Shown: positions 43,753 to 53,168, counted from the stretch's first letter. The stretch is 64,000 nucleotides of DNA from Bacteroidales bacterium (GCA_017437125.1 JAFSBV010000025.1:62001-126000); one strand, 5' to 3'. Translations and numbers: made by a program. The notes: generated by a model not told the origin, from the sequence alone.

Positions 43753-44268
43753 TTACATCAGTTCCAGATCCTGAGGTTGGACATAGGTGGTTGCAATCGC
43801 GAGCATACCTGGCAATTCGACTACAACACGACGGGAACGCTTGATTCTGACAACAGTTCCCTCAACGCCCTTGAAAGGTCCTTTCACAACACGGACTTTC
43901 TGCCCCTGACGGAGCTTGGAGGTGATTTCCTTGAGGTATAGTACATCATCCGACATGACGCGACTGATCTGGATGAAGTCATCCATAGCCTTGTCCGGCA
44001 CAACTATCGGCTTGCGGGTGGCCTTGTCCCAGATATACCTCCCCCAGCATGAGTCTCCGAACGAACGCATGAATTCGTCGAGCAAGGATTTTTCCGAATT
44101 GACAAAACAGAGATTTGCGACGGCAGGAACAGTCAGAATCACTTTCCGCCCGTCCTTTTCAACAGTTTTTTTGCGCATGGGTACGAAACATTCGAATCCT
44201 GCATCATTGAGAAGCTGCTTGAATTTCAGTTCCCTTCCATATGTTACCCTGATTGCAAACCAGCTCAT
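43753..44268 (-). CDS. upxY: UpxY-family transcription antiterminator (NusG paralogue)
   Basis: 171-residue NusG-like factor that prevents premature termination in a cognate capsule operon. The N-terminal NusG (NGN) domain starts MSWFAIRVTYGRELKFKQLL with the typical Trp, then FVPMRKKTVEKDGRKVILTV and VANLCFVNSEKSLLDEFMRS. The C-terminal KOW domain has QGQKVRVVKGPFKGVEGTVV. The ATG at 44266-44268 is chosen because a longer reading would run into the tmRNA. It is the first gene of the locus and begins 20 bases after the tmRNA 3' end with no space for a promoter, so it is either co-transcribed with ssrA or has a promoter inside it. Confidence 0.93.
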   Translation of the reverse strand: MSWFAIRVTYGRELKFKQLLNDAGFECFVPMRKKTVEKDGRKVILTVPAVANLCFVNSEKSLLDEFMRSFGDSCWGRYIWDKATRKPIVVPDKAMDDFIQISRVMSDDVLYLKEITSKLRQGQKVRVVKGPFKGVEGTVVRIKRSRRVVVELPGMLAIATTYVQPQDLELM

Positions 44269-44288
44269 CGTACCCGTAATGAATTTTG

Positions 44289-44684
44289 TGGAGATGGGCG
44301 GACTCGAACCGCCGTCCAAACACCGCACCAAACAGCTTTCTACACGCTTAGTCTTCCTTTGGTTTTCGACGCACGGCTGCCGGAAGACAGGCCATCGTAC
44401 GCTTATCCTTTAAGGCTTGGCGGAGTTTAAAGGAGTCACTCCGGGCATCCGGTTTGAATGATACCCCGGATTCCAGCCATAACCGGCTTAAAGGCTGGAG
44501 GGATACTCGTCGGCGACGCAGCCTTGGCGTCGCGGATTAAGGTAGTGTGCTTAGCAGACTACGCAGCGAGTGCATAAGAGTTGTTGCCAACTAAAAATTC
44601 GAAGGCCGAGATTAACGGGCAAACCTACAACGCCCGACGTGCTTACCATCCGATGTCTGATGCTGTCAAAACCAAAACATCCCC
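44289..44684 (-). ncRNA. ssrA: Transfer-messenger RNA (tmRNA)
   Basis: Rescues stalled ribosomes. The 5' end GGGGAUG (44678-44684) pairs with CAUCUCC (plus-strand 44290-44296) as the 7-bp acceptor stem. The T-arm (GGUUCGAGUCC) sits at 44299-44313. The tag is encoded at 44562-44588 as GNNSYALAA followed by TAG (44559-44561), preceded by the usual UUAGUU. The CCA is not encoded. Length is about 396 nt. Its 3' end abuts upxY, so the polysaccharide locus lies at the kind of site often used by integrating elements. Confidence 0.95.
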
Positions 44685-44697
44685 ATTAGACTTCCTG

Positions 44698-44728
44698 CAA
44701 AGATAGTAATTCAATCTGAATTAACAAA
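44698..44728 (-). promoter_or_regulatory. tmRNA promoter (TTTG-N19-TAnnTTTG)
   Basis: On the minus strand TTTG (44725-44728), exactly 19 bases, then TATCTTTG (44698-44705). The -7 element lies 14 bases before the mature 5' end at 44684. Confidence 0.8.
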
Positions 44729-44782
44729 AGGCGCACCAGCGCCGTGCCACTCGCGTCAGTGAAATGCAGGAACAACAAGACT

Positions 44783-44834
44783 TGCTCCCACAAAAAAAAG
44801 AGAGACGGAAGTCTCTCTTTTTTTTGTGGGAGCA
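44783..44834 (-). terminator. Terminator hairpin whose arm includes the tRNA-Val 3' end
   Basis: Perfect 24-bp inverted repeat, arms 44783-44806 and 44811-44834, loop GGAA. The core is AGAGAGAC...GTCTCTCT followed by eight T on the minus strand, a classical terminator. The upstream arm includes the last seven bases of tRNA-Val (TGCTCCC), so the stem extends into the acceptor strand. Confidence 0.85.
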
Positions 44835-44901
44835 GAGGGAGTCGAACCCCCGACCCTCTGCTTGTAAGGCAGATGCTCTAAACCAACTGAGCTATGCTCC
44901 C
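44828..44901 (-). tRNA. tRNA-Val (anticodon TAC)
   Basis: 74-base cloverleaf: acceptor GGGAGCA/TGCTCCC, D-arm (AGCTCAGTTGGTTTAGAGC), anticodon stem TCTGC/GCAGA with loop CTTACAA giving anticodon UAC, and T-arm GGTTCGACTCC. The discriminator is A at 44827 and CCA is not encoded. Confidence 0.96.
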
Positions 44902-44914
44902 TCAAACAGGACTG

Positions 44915-44945
44915 CAAATATACGGAGTTTTTTCAAATCTCCAAA
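44915..44945 (-). promoter_or_regulatory. tRNA-Val promoter (TTTG-N19-TAnnTTTG)
   Basis: Minus strand TTTG (44942-44945), 19 bases, TATATTTG (44915-44922), ending 14 bases before the mature tRNA 5' end. Exact match to the Bacteroidota consensus. Confidence 0.8.
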
Positions 44946-45007
44946 AATTATTCGCAAAATCCTTTGATATTTCGTGCGGGAGATTTCTCGGCAAGCTCGA
45001 AATGACA

Positions 45008-45829
45008 TTAATACTGCGATGCCAGCTTCTTGGCCTCCGGCATACGAGACTTGATCTGAGCTATTCTCTTGGTATCGCTTGGATGAGTGCTGAGGAAATC
45101 GCTGGCATTACCGCCGCCTGCAGACATCTTGGTCCAGAAATCCAGTGCACTCTGAGAATCATAACCAGCTATCTCCATGAATACGATACCCATGTAGTCT
45201 GCCTCATATTCATGCTTGCGTGAATATGGAAGCATCATTCCCACCTTCGCACCAAGACCAAACACGTTCACTGCTACACCCTGCACTGCAGCAGACTTCT
45301 GAGACAACGCCTGAGAGAGGATTGCAGCACCGTACTGGGTAAGTATCTGCTGGCTCATACGCTCGTTGCTGTGCTTTGCCACGGCATGTCCGATCTCATG
45401 TCCAAGAACAACAGCGAGCTCCGCCTCATTCTGAGCGATGGCAAAAAGTCCCTCATATACGACAATTTTTCCTCCTGGCAGACAGAAGGCATTCACCTCA
45501 TTGTTCTTCACGAGATTGAACTCCCATTTCAGATTCTCGATGTCAGATTCGAAACCGTTGGCTCTCAGATATTTCTCCGTAGCTTCCGCAAGCTTCTGAC
45601 CGACAGACTTTACCATCGCCGTAGTCTTTGCATCGGTTGACAGCTCAGACTGGGCCATATACTCCTTGTACTGTGTAAGTCCAGCCTCATAAACCTCCTG
45701 ATCCGAGACCAGAAGCATCTGCTTTCTGCCCGTAAGCGGAACAGATCCGCAACCTGTAAGGAAAAGACCGACGCAGACAACCGCCACACATGACATGAGG
45801 GCGGTCTTTATTGAACCAAACCTTTTCAT
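45008..45829 (-). CDS. M48-family metallopeptidase lipoprotein (LoiP/BepA-like)
   Basis: Periplasmic zinc endopeptidase likely involved in envelope protein quality control. The 273-residue protein has a lipobox (GLFLTGC, Cys27), and the M48 site His144-Glu-x-x-His148 (VVLGHEIGHAVAKHSNE) with a downstream glutamate ligand in KHEYEADYMGIVFM. FLSTHPSDTKRI near the C-terminus is the family's usual closing motif. No transmembrane helices other than the signal are visible, which separates it from HtpX. It ends the secA-bactofilin-M48 run, 12 bp after the bactofilin stop. Confidence 0.93.
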   Translation of the reverse strand: MKRFGSIKTALMSCVAVVCVGLFLTGCGSVPLTGRKQMLLVSDQEVYEAGLTQYKEYMAQSELSTDAKTTAMVKSVGQKLAEATEKYLRANGFESDIENLKWEFNLVKNNEVNAFCLPGGKIVVYEGLFAIAQNEAELAVVLGHEIGHAVAKHSNERMSQQILTQYGAAILSQALSQKSAAVQGVAVNVFGLGAKVGMMLPYSRKHEYEADYMGIVFMEIAGYDSQSALDFWTKMSAGGGNASDFLSTHPSDTKRIAQIKSRMPEAKKLASQY

Positions 45830-45841
45830 GACTCCGGAGTC

Positions 45842-46276
45842 TTAATTTACGGGAGTCTGATGAGCCTGATGCTGGTGCTGCTGAACCGGCTTCACAGCAT
45901 TCTGCACTCCTGCAAGCCTGTCGAACTCAGCCTCGCTGATGGTCTTGCAGTTTCCGTTGAAGGTAGCGCCAAGTTCCACAGAAAGCTTCCTTACATGAAG
46001 GTTTCCGTTCACCACGCATCCTTCCTTAAGTGCGAGAGTATCCTTCACGAAGATATTGCCCTCTACCTTACCCCAGAGATCCACATCGGTACATACGATA
46101 TCGCCGCTGATAACGGCAGTCTCACCGATGACCACGCGTCCCTTGGACTGGATCTTGCCTTCGAAAGTACCGTCTATGCGGATGTCGCTTGGAGATACGA
46201 TCTCGCCTTTGATCACTGTTCCGGTGGAAATCCTGCTGATGGAATTCACATTCACCGTTGTTTCTGTCTTTGCCAT
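45842..46276 (-). CDS. Bactofilin family cytoskeletal protein
   Basis: 144-residue polymer-forming protein. The central DUF583 beta-helix is recognised by short glycine-rich turns: GTVIKGEIVSPSDIRIDGTF, EGKIQSKGRVVIGETAVISG, DIVCTDVDLWGKVEGNIFVK and GCVVNGNLHVRKLSVELGAT. The N- and C-terminal flanks are disordered (VQQHQHQAHQTPVN is His/Gln-rich). Bactofilins assemble filaments without nucleotide and scaffold envelope or cell-shape functions. It lies 62 bp after secA and 12 bp before the M48 gene, probably in the same transcript. Confidence 0.92.
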   Translation of the reverse strand: MAKTETTVNVNSISRISTGTVIKGEIVSPSDIRIDGTFEGKIQSKGRVVIGETAVISGDIVCTDVDLWGKVEGNIFVKDTLALKEGCVVNGNLHVRKLSVELGATFNGNCKTISEAEFDRLAGVQNAVKPVQQHQHQAHQTPVN

Positions 46277-46338
46277 AGTATAGTCAGTTTTCGTTACTTT
46301 TCAATATAGGGTCCGTAAGCCCTGCCATGGGGTGAGGA

Positions 46339-49300
46339 CTATAATCCCTTTCCGTGGCAGTTCTTGAACTTCTTGCCGCTTCCGCACGGGCATGGGTCAT
46401 TACGTCCCACCTGCTTGTCAACATGGACAGGCATCCTGCTCTTAGGTTCTCCGCCGTTTGTAACAAGATCAGTGCGTGAAGTCTGCATCTGCTCCATCTC
46501 ATTCCTTCTTGGCTGCTGAGGAGCCGGCGCCTTGGCCTCAGATGCATCCCTGAGCGGGATGAATGCCCTGAGAAGGAACGAAAGCACTCCCTTGTTAAGG
46601 TCTTCGAGCATCTGGCTGAAGAGATTGAAGCTCTCGAACTTATAGATAAGGAGAGGGTCCTTCTGCTCGTATGTTGCATTCTGAACGGACTGTTTCAAGT
46701 CATCCATATCACGAAGATGCTCCTTCCACTTCTCGTCGATCTGCCAGAGGGTGATAGACTTGCTGAGTGCTCTTGCAATCTCCTTACCCTCAGACTCATA
46801 AGCCTTCTTGAGATTCACCGAAAGTGTCATCATCTTGCGGCCGTCAGAGATAGGAATAGCAATGTTCTGATATATGGCTCCCTGCTTCTCATACACCTCC
46901 CTGATTATAGGATATGCCCTCTGAAGCATAGTATCCATACGTCTTTCATAGGTCTCGATCATATGGGTATGGAGCTTTTCCATCATATCCTTATGATTCG
47001 CCTTGTTGTAGTATTCCTCATCAAATCCAAGATCGATGGAAAGTGATGTCATCACCAGTTCGGTGAATGACTCATAGTCCATTCCGTCAGCCTTCTCGAC
47101 AAGTATCTGTGCAGTATCCTGCATCATGTTCATGACATCGATCTCCACTCTCTCACCGGAAAGGGCGTTACGTCTCTTCGTATAGATGACCTCACGCTGA
47201 GAGTTCATCACGTCATCATATTCGAGGAGTCTCTTTCGGATACCGAAGTTGTTCTCCTCCACCTTCTTCTGAGCCCTTTCGATAGAGCTGTTGAGCATAG
47301 GAGCCTCAAGTGCCTCGTTCTCCTCCATACCGAGCTTGTCAACTACTCCTGCTATCTTCTCGGAACCGAAAAGACGCATCAGTTTGTCCTCAAGCGACAC
47401 ATAGAAGATTGAAGAACCAGGGTCTCCCTGACGTCCTGAACGTCCTCTGAGCTGACGGTCAACTCGACGGCTGTCATGACGCTCCGTACCGATGATCGCA
47501 AGACCGCCTGCCTCCTTTACTTCGTCAGGAAGCTTGATATCGGTTCCTCGACCGGCCATATTGGTTGCAATGGTTACAGTTCCCGGTTCTCCGGCATGTT
47601 TCACAACCTCAGCCTCTCGTGCATGCTGCTTTGCATTAAGCACCTGATGCTGGATTCCGCGCAGACGGAGCATTCGGCTCAGGAGCTCTGAAGTCTCTAC
47701 ATCCGTAGTACCCACAAGCACCGGACGGCCCTGGCCTGTCAGTTCCACCACCTTGTTGATCACAGCATCGAACTTTGCCTTCTTTGTCTTATATATAAGG
47801 TCATTGTTATCTATACGGGCTATAGGCCTGTTAGTCGGGATAACCACGACATCGAGCTTATAGATAGACCAGAACTCGCCTGCCTCTGTCTCTGCTGTAC
47901 CTGTCATACCGGCAAGCTTGTGATACATACGGAAATAGTTCTGGAGGGTGATGGTAGCGAATGTCTGTGTCGCCGCCTCAACCTTCACATTTTCCTTTGC
48001 CTCGACTGCCTGATGGAGTCCGTCACTCCAGCGACGGCCTTCCATGATACGTCCTGTCTGTTCGTCAACGATCTTGATCTTTCCGTCCTGAATGATATAG
48101 TCGATCTCCTTGTCGAACATAGTGTAGGCCTTGAGGAGCTGGTTCACAGTATGCACGCGCTCAGACTTGAGGGCAAAATCAGCCAGGATCTCATCCTTCT
48201 TCACCTGCTTCTCTTCTGCGGTCAGATCGGATTTCTGAACTTCTGCAACAGCAGCTCCCACATCAGGAAGGACGAAGAAATTCGAATCCTCGAGGTTTCC
48301 TGTGATGAGGTCACGGCCCTTGTCCGTCATGTCAACAGAATGCTGCTTCTCGTTGATCACGAAGAAAAGTTCATCAGTAATGAACGGCATCTCGCGCTCG
48401 TTATCCTGTATATAATAGTTCTCCACTTTCTGGAGAAGCTGCTTCATTCCCGGCTCGCTGAGGAACTTGATGAGCGGCTTGTACTTAGGATATCCCTTGA
48501 ATGCCCTGAAGAGAAGAACGCCACCATCCTTCTCGTTGCCCTCAGCGATAAGTTTCTTCGCTTCATTGAGAATCTGGTTCACGAGGGCCTTCTGGTTGCT
48601 GTAGAGACGCTCCACAAGCGGCTTGTACTCCATGAACTGCTGATCCTCTCCCTTAGGTACAGGTCCCGAAATGATGAGAGGGGTACGTGCGTCGTCGATA
48701 AGCACTGAATCGACCTCATCGACAATAGCGAAATGGTGCTTCTTCTGAACGAGATCCTTCATCGAAGTGGCCATGTTGTCACGAAGATAGTCGAAACCGA
48801 ATTCGTTGTTCGTACCGAATGTGATGTTGCATGAATATGCCTTCTTACGGGCCTCGCTGTTCGGCTGATGCTTGTCGATGCAGTCAACGCTGAGACCGTG
48901 GAACATATAAAGAGGTCCCATCCACTCGGAGTCACGCTTTGAAAGATAGTCATTCACCGTAACCACATGCACACCCTTTCCTGCAAGGGCATTGAGGAAT
49001 ACAGGAAGTGTAGCCACGAGGGTCTTACCCTCTCCTGTGGCCATCTCCGCGATCTTTCCCTGATGAAGGACGATACCACCTATGAGCTGCACATCGTAGT
49101 GCACCATATCCCAGGTCATCTCGTTACCACCGGCAAGCCAATGGTTCTGCCATATCGCATAGTCACCGTCAATGGTCACGAAATCCTTTGTAGTACTGAG
49201 GTCGCGGTCGAACTGTGTAGCCTTCACCCTTATCTCCGGGTTCTCCTTGAATCGGCGTGCAGTTGACTTCATGATAGCGAAGGCATCCGGAAGAATCTCG

Positions 49301-49614
49301 TCCAGAACCTTCTCGATTATCTCGTCAACCTTCTTCACAAGCTTGTCCTGCTCCGTAGCAAGCGCTTCCTTCTGCTTCAGCGGAATCTCCTTCTCCAGCT
49401 CTTCCCTGATTTCTGCAATACGGTTCTCATCTGCGGCAATCGCTTCCTGGATCTTGTCCTTAAGTGCCTGGCATCTCTCTCTGAGTTCGTCGTCAGAAAG
49501 CCTGTCTATTGTCTTATATGCCTCAAGCACCTTGTCCAAGGTAGGCTTGATGGCCTTCATGTCACGGTCCGCCTTGGTACCGAAAATCTTCTTGAAAACG
49601 TCTGTAAATGACAT
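46339..49614 (-). CDS. secA: Preprotein translocase ATPase SecA
   Basis: Motor of the Sec pathway, pushing unfolded preproteins through SecYEG. At 1091 residues it is the long Bacteroidota form. Features: Walker A in [24 protein letters not shown]-type Walker B in [20 protein letters not shown], the motif [40 protein letters not shown], and the C-terminal zinc-binding [14 protein letters not shown] (SecB/ribosome contact). All core motifs are intact. It is preceded by an exact consensus promoter and followed by the bactofilin gene. Confidence 0.98.
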   Translation of the reverse strand: MSFTDVFKKIFGTKADRDMKAIKPTLDKVLEAYKTIDRLSDDELRERCQALKDKIQEAIAADENRIAEIREELEKEIPLKQKEALATEQDKLVKKVDEIIEKVLDEILPDAFAIMKSTARRFKENPEIRVKATQFDRDLSTTKDFVTIDGDYAIWQNHWLAGGNEMTWDMVHYDVQLIGGIVLHQGKIAEMATGEGKTLVATLPVFLNALAGKGVHVVTVNDYLSKRDSEWMGPLYMFHGLSVDCIDKHQPNSEARKKAYSCNITFGTNNEFGFDYLRDNMATSMKDLVQKKHHFAIVDEVDSVLIDDARTPLIISGPVPKGEDQQFMEYKPLVERLYSNQKALVNQILNEAKKLIAEGNEKDGGVLLFRAFKGYPKYKPLIKFLSEPGMKQLLQKVENYYIQDNEREMPFITDELFFVINEKQHSVDMTDKGRDLITGNLEDSNFFVLPDVGAAVAEVQKSDLTAEEKQVKKDEILADFALKSERVHTVNQLLKAYTMFDKEIDYIIQDGKIKIVDEQTGRIMEGRRWSDGLHQAVEAKENVKVEAATQTFATITLQNYFRMYHKLAGMTGTAETEAGEFWSIYKLDVVVIPTNRPIARIDNNDLIYKTKKAKFDAVINKVVELTGQGRPVLVGTTDVETSELLSRMLRLRGIQHQVLNAKQHAREAEVVKHAGEPGTVTIATNMAGRGTDIKLPDEVKEAGGLAIIGTERHDSRRVDRQLRGRSGRQGDPGSSIFYVSLEDKLMRLFGSEKIAGVVDKLGMEENEALEAPMLNSSIERAQKKVEENNFGIRKRLLEYDDVMNSQREVIYTKRRNALSGERVEIDVMNMMQDTAQILVEKADGMDYESFTELVMTSLSIDLGFDEEYYNKANHKDMMEKLHTHMIETYERRMDTMLQRAYPIIREVYEKQGAIYQNIAIPISDGRKMMTLSVNLKKAYESEGKEIARALSKSITLWQIDEKWKEHLRDMDDLKQSVQNATYEQKDPLLIYKFESFNLFSQMLEDLNKGVLSFLLRAFIPLRDASEAKAPAPQQPRRNEMEQMQTSRTDLVTNGGEPKSRMPVHVDKQVGRNDPCPCGSGKKFKNCHGKGL

Positions 49615-49744
49615 ATCTTATACTTTATTTATTATCAAAACAGGTTGCATGTACAACAGTACACACAACCTGCAAATATAGTGACAAATAGTCAATTATC
49701 AAAAACGATGGCTATAATCTGCCATTTTGGCAGAAAAAAGCGGA
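49615..49744 (-). promoter_or_regulatory. secA promoter region
   Basis: Minus strand TTTG (49700-49703), 19 bases, TATATTTG (49673-49680): an exact TTTG-N19-TAnnTTTG promoter, start near 49666, leader about 52 bases. An imperfect inverted repeat (CAGGTTG at 49641-49647 against CAACCTG at 49666-49672) spans the leader start and could form a 5' hairpin. Confidence 0.8.
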
Positions 49745-50506
49745 TCAGAAGCGAAGGCCGACACTTATATAGAACTGCTGGCGACGCATCTTGAGATCAT
49801 CAAGGGTATCGCCTTTGAACTTGTTCACAAGTCCCCAGTCATAGCCGATCTGAGCCTCGAAGATTTCCATGAATCTCACGCCGGCCGATCCTCCGAGCTG
49901 GACATCAGCCCTTCTGTAGCGTGTCTCAGGGAACTGTCCCTCGATGATGTTCTCGATGAAATCAGGCATTCCGTCATTTGTCCTTATCTTTCCATTATAG
50001 AAATTGTATGAGATGGCCGCATTCACGGAATCATTCACTCGCGCCCTGTATTTCATTGAAGACGAAAGACCGGCCACCAAAGTAGGTCCACCCATTACAA
50101 AAACGCTGAGATTCTCCATTACAGGAACCTCGTACTTCACCTTCAAAGGAATGTTGAGAAAATGCTCGTCCCAGTCTCCGATGACCCTGACACCACCCTC
50201 AGACATGTTCCTTGAATCATTCTGATAAGTGTAAAGAAGGCCTGTCTGAAGGAAAAGGGCGCGGTCAACGATGGACATATCCTTGGTGATACCGAGCTCG
50301 AATCCGTCAAGGCCGTCCGAAGTCACCACTTCATCGGTAGCCCAGTCAGAGAGCCTGTAAGCGGAGTGCACATAACCGAATGTGATTCCAAGGCCGTCAG
50401 CCGCAGTATAGACATCGCGGTGTCCGTGACGATAACCCTGTGCAGATGCTCCGGTTGTTCCTGCAAGCACTACCAGAGCGATGATAGCTGTGAAAAATCT
50501 TTTCAT
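49745..50506 (-). CDS. Outer-membrane beta-barrel protein (porin family)
   Basis: 253-residue secreted protein with a signal peptide (MKRFFTAIIALVVLAGTTGA, cleavage after ASA) and an outer-membrane beta-barrel pattern: alternating amphipathic strands (LGITFGYVHSAYRL, LQTGLLYTYQNDS, LNIPLKVKYEVPV, LSVFVMGGPTLVAGL, AQIGYDWGLVNKF, FYISVGLRF) and a C-terminal Phe, as needed for BAM insertion. It fits the small OmpA/PorT-like barrel group common in Bacteroidota. No enzymatic motif is present. It follows rmlD by 10 bp, so it is the last gene of the pdxA-rnhA-rmlD unit. Confidence 0.85.
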   Translation of the reverse strand: MKRFFTAIIALVVLAGTTGASAQGYRHGHRDVYTAADGLGITFGYVHSAYRLSDWATDEVVTSDGLDGFELGITKDMSIVDRALFLQTGLLYTYQNDSRNMSEGGVRVIGDWDEHFLNIPLKVKYEVPVMENLSVFVMGGPTLVAGLSSSMKYRARVNDSVNAAISYNFYNGKIRTNDGMPDFIENIIEGQFPETRYRRADVQLGGSAGVRFMEIFEAQIGYDWGLVNKFKGDTLDDLKMRRQQFYISVGLRF

Positions 50507-50516
50507 TTCTTTAAGT

Positions 50517-51404
50517 TTATTTGTTTGACATCATTTTCATATAGTCAGCGACTGCAATCGCAAGGGAATCCTCCCAATGAGGTATCTCGCAGCCGAACGT
50601 CGTCTTGAAGAGAGACTTGTCAAGCACAGAATATGACGGACGCCGCACCTTTGAAGGGAAATCCTCGGTCCGGCAAGGGCGTACATCACAGAGATACCCG
50701 AATCCCCTGCATATGGCCGCCGCAAAATCATACCATGAGCAGACGCCTTCATCAGTATAATGGTAAATGCCGGTCTTGTCAAGATGATCATTATCAATGA
50801 CATGCAATATGGCTTCTGCCAGATCCTGCGCATATGTCGGTGTGCCGACCTGATCCATGACCACATTCACGCTTGGTCTCTCCGAAGTGAGTGACTCCAT
50901 CGTCTTGAAGAAGTTCTTACCATAGCATGAATACAGCCACGCAGTGCGGATTATGAGATAACGGCATCCCGATTCCATCACGACCTGCTCACCTTCAAGC
51001 TTGGTCCTCGCATATGCTCCCAACGGTGCAGGCTTATCGGTCTCGACATACGGAACGGAAGAATTGCCGTCAAACACATAGTCAGTCGAAATATGTATAA
51101 GGGTGGCATCCGCTTCCTTGGCCGCCGCAGCAAGCACTTCCGGAAGAAAGGCATTGATCCTTCTTGCCATGTCCTCGTCATCTTCCGCCCTGTTGACATC
51201 GGTGTATCCGGCGCAATTGATGATCACATCCACATCATTCACCTCCACGACCTTCCTCACCTCCTCGGCATTCGTCGCATCAAGGGCAACGACATCGCCA
51301 TCACCGGTTATATCGGTGAATATGAAGCGGTTGTCCGACCCGCGGGACAGATCCATGAAGGTGCGGCCAAGCTGACCGCGTGCACCGGTAATCAGTATAT
51401 TCAT
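50517..51404 (-). CDS. rmlD: dTDP-4-dehydrorhamnose reductase
   Basis: Final NADPH-dependent step of dTDP-L-rhamnose synthesis. 295 residues from the ATG at 51402-51404 (a TTG six bases earlier is also possible). Motifs: NILITGARGQLGRTFMDLSR, DVIINCAGYTDVNRAEDDED, LIHISTDYVFDGNSSVPYVE, the Tyr-x3-Lys in LGAYARTKLEGEQVV, and RTAWLYSCYGKNFFKTM. It lies in the core part of the window, not in the polysaccharide locus, between rnhA and the outer-membrane protein gene. It supplies the step missing from the locus rmlA-rmlC pair. Confidence 0.95.
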   Translation of the reverse strand: MNILITGARGQLGRTFMDLSRGSDNRFIFTDITGDGDVVALDATNAEEVRKVVEVNDVDVIINCAGYTDVNRAEDDEDMARRINAFLPEVLAAAAKEADATLIHISTDYVFDGNSSVPYVETDKPAPLGAYARTKLEGEQVVMESGCRYLIIRTAWLYSCYGKNFFKTMESLTSERPSVNVVMDQVGTPTYAQDLAEAILHVIDNDHLDKTGIYHYTDEGVCSWYDFAAAICRGFGYLCDVRPCRTEDFPSKVRRPSYSVLDKSLFKTTFGCEIPHWEDSLAIAVADYMKMMSNK

Positions 51405-51420
51405 TCTCAACAGATATCAG

Positions 51421-51936
51421 TTAAAGGAGAGTTCCGTCTTCATCATCAGGCCTGTATCCGGGATCTGGTGGCAGCTGCACTCCCCTTGAAGCAGCTCCGG
51501 CACCTGCCGCGACAGCCAGCGCATCGCATCTCTCGTTCTCCGGGTGTCCGGCATGGCCCTTGATCCAATGAAACGCCACTCGGTGTCTTGCCATAAGTGG
51601 AACGAATCTCATCCACAGATCAGGATTCTTCACCTTTGCGAATCCCCTGCGCTGCCAGTTTTCCAGCCAGCCCTTGTTTATCGCATTCACCACATACGAG
51701 GAATCACTATATACATGCACCTCGGCATTCTGCCATCTGATGGCCTCCAGACCCTTTATCACAGCCAGAAGCTCCATCCTGTTATTCGTCGTCAGGCTGA
51801 ACCCCTCCGACATCTCCATCTCATGTCCGGCACATTTGAGGACAACTCCATACCCTCCCGGACCGGGGTTGCCGCTGGATGCGCCATCCGTATAAAGGAA
51901 TATCGGCGGCCTCTGCCTTGAAGTCTCATCAGCCAT
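51421..51936 (-). CDS. rnhA: Ribonuclease HI
   Basis: Degrades the RNA strand of RNA:DNA hybrids. 171 residues with a complete catalytic set: Asp17 (IFLYTDGASSGNPGPGG), Glu55 (NRMELLAVIKGLEAIRW), Asp78 (HVYSDSSYVVNAINKGW) and Asp138 (HAGHPENERCDALAV). The short C-terminal tail (LPPDPGYRPDDEDG) is extra to the minimal enzyme. It sits 2 bp after pdxA and 16 bp before rmlD in an apparent operon. Confidence 0.96.
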   Translation of the reverse strand: MADETSRQRPPIFLYTDGASSGNPGPGGYGVVLKCAGHEMEMSEGFSLTTNNRMELLAVIKGLEAIRWQNAEVHVYSDSSYVVNAINKGWLENWQRRGFAKVKNPDLWMRFVPLMARHRVAFHWIKGHAGHPENERCDALAVAAGAGAASRGVQLPPDPGYRPDDEDGTLL

Positions 51937-51938
51937 GA

Positions 51939-53018
51939 CTACTCGATGATCCTTCCGCCCTTAGGCTTGATTTCCGTATCAGGCAGCTTTATCGTCATCC
52001 TGTTCTCGACAAGATCGTCATAATCTGCACGCCTGTTATATATATCAATAGCCGTATAGATTGCAGAAATCATCGAACGCGGATCAGCCATGTCACGTCC
52101 GGCCATCTCATATGCGGTTCCGTGGTCAGGAGAAGTCCTGACTACAGGAAGACCGGCCGTGAAATTCACTCCTTCCTCGAAAGCTATCGCCTTGAAAGGT
52201 GCCAGGCCCTGGTCATGATACATGGCAAGAACTGCATCGAACTTTCCGTATGATGTTCCGAAGAAGCCGTCAGGAGAATACGGGCCGAATGCAAGTATTC
52301 CCTGTTCGTTGGCCTCCTTGACAGCCGGAAGGATTATCTGCTGTTCCTCATCGCCGAGAAGACCTCCGTCACCGCAATGTGGGTTCAGTCCCAGCACCGC
52401 GATCCTTGGAGCATCGACTCCGAAATCCCTCTCAAGTGAGGCTTTCATAAGAGCCAGCTTCTTGATTATCTTTTCCTTGGTGATGCTCTTCACGACATCC
52501 TTGAGGGCGATATGTCCTGTCACCACTCCCACCTTGAGCTTGTCGCAGACCATTATCATGGCTACTTCATCCACACCGAATTCCTTCTCAAGATATTCCG
52601 TATGGCCCGTATAACCGAATCCTTCGCCAGCCATAGCCCTCTTGTTGAAAGGAGCGGTCACCAGCACATCTATATATCCTTCCTTGATGTCCGCCACGGC
52701 CTTTTCCAGCGAAGTCATCGCGGCCTTTGCAGATTCCGGAGTTGACTGTCCCGGCTCGACAAAGACATTCTCAGGCAGGCAGTTCACGATGTTCACCCTT
52801 TTCTGATGGACATCCTTTGCAGAGGTTATGACGTTTGTATTTATCTGGTCAAGATTATGAATCTGCTTCCTGTAGAAGCCGAAGATCTTGGAAGATCCGT
52901 ATATCACGGGAGTGCAGAGATCGAGCATCCTTTCGTCAGCAAGAGCCTTGATTATGACCTCGTATCCGATTCCGTTGCCGTCTCCCTGGGTAATTCCCAC
53001 CACCAGTTTCCTTGCCAT
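51939..53018 (-). CDS. pdxA: 4-hydroxythreonine-4-phosphate dehydrogenase
   Basis: Pyridoxal-phosphate synthesis enzyme (deoxyxylulose-phosphate-independent step of the PdxA/PdxJ route). 359 residues. Motifs include VGITQGDGNGIGYEVIIKAL, VLVTAPFNKRAMAGEGFGYT with the metal-site GHTEYLEKEFGVDE, IAVLGLNPHCGDGGLLGDEE and AVLAMYHDQGLAPFKAIAFE, whose histidines bind the metal. It is the first gene of the unit that continues with rnhA and rmlD. The promoter at 53059-53089 is an exact consensus match. Confidence 0.96.
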   Translation of the reverse strand: MARKLVVGITQGDGNGIGYEVIIKALADERMLDLCTPVIYGSSKIFGFYRKQIHNLDQINTNVITSAKDVHQKRVNIVNCLPENVFVEPGQSTPESAKAAMTSLEKAVADIKEGYIDVLVTAPFNKRAMAGEGFGYTGHTEYLEKEFGVDEVAMIMVCDKLKVGVVTGHIALKDVVKSITKEKIIKKLALMKASLERDFGVDAPRIAVLGLNPHCGDGGLLGDEEQQIILPAVKEANEQGILAFGPYSPDGFFGTSYGKFDAVLAMYHDQGLAPFKAIAFEEGVNFTAGLPVVRTSPDHGTAYEMAGRDMADPRSMISAIYTAIDIYNRRADYDDLVENRMTIKLPDTEIKPKGGRIIE

Positions 53019-53058
53019 ATTCCAGTTTGAAATTTATCAGTTTACACAAATTAACTTA

Positions 53059-53089
53059 CAAATATATGCACTTTGTTTGACTTTTCAAA
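53059..53089 (-). promoter_or_regulatory. pdxA promoter (TTTG-N19-TAnnTTTG)
   Basis: Minus strand TTTG (53086-53089), exactly 19 bases, TATATTTG (53059-53066). Predicted start near 53052 and a 34-base leader to the pdxA ATG. Confidence 0.8.
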
Positions 53090-53160
53090 CACACTCCCCC
53101 TCATTGACTCAGGCTCGTACAGACATGTTTCCTAAATTTCCGAATAAGGATCTTTTTATG

Positions 53161-53168
53161 TACATTTG
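53161..53168 (+). promoter_or_regulatory. -7 element abutting the recG start codon
   Basis: TACATTTG, an exact TAnnTTTG, ends 7 bases before the ATG at 53176, implying a leader of only a few bases. No TTTG sits at the 19-base position. Confidence 0.5.

Noticed and set aside
44289-44320. Second copy of the tmRNA 3' end as an attachment-site duplicate
   Set aside because: No matching repeat was noticed elsewhere in the window; it may lie beyond the left edge.
44269-44331. N-terminal extension of upxY
   Set aside because: It would run into the tmRNA T-arm and acceptor stem, and the sequence is not NusG-like.
47920-48708. 262-codon plus-strand reading frame in secA
   Set aside because: Antisense to the conserved SecA coding sequence; no start signal and no recognisable domain.
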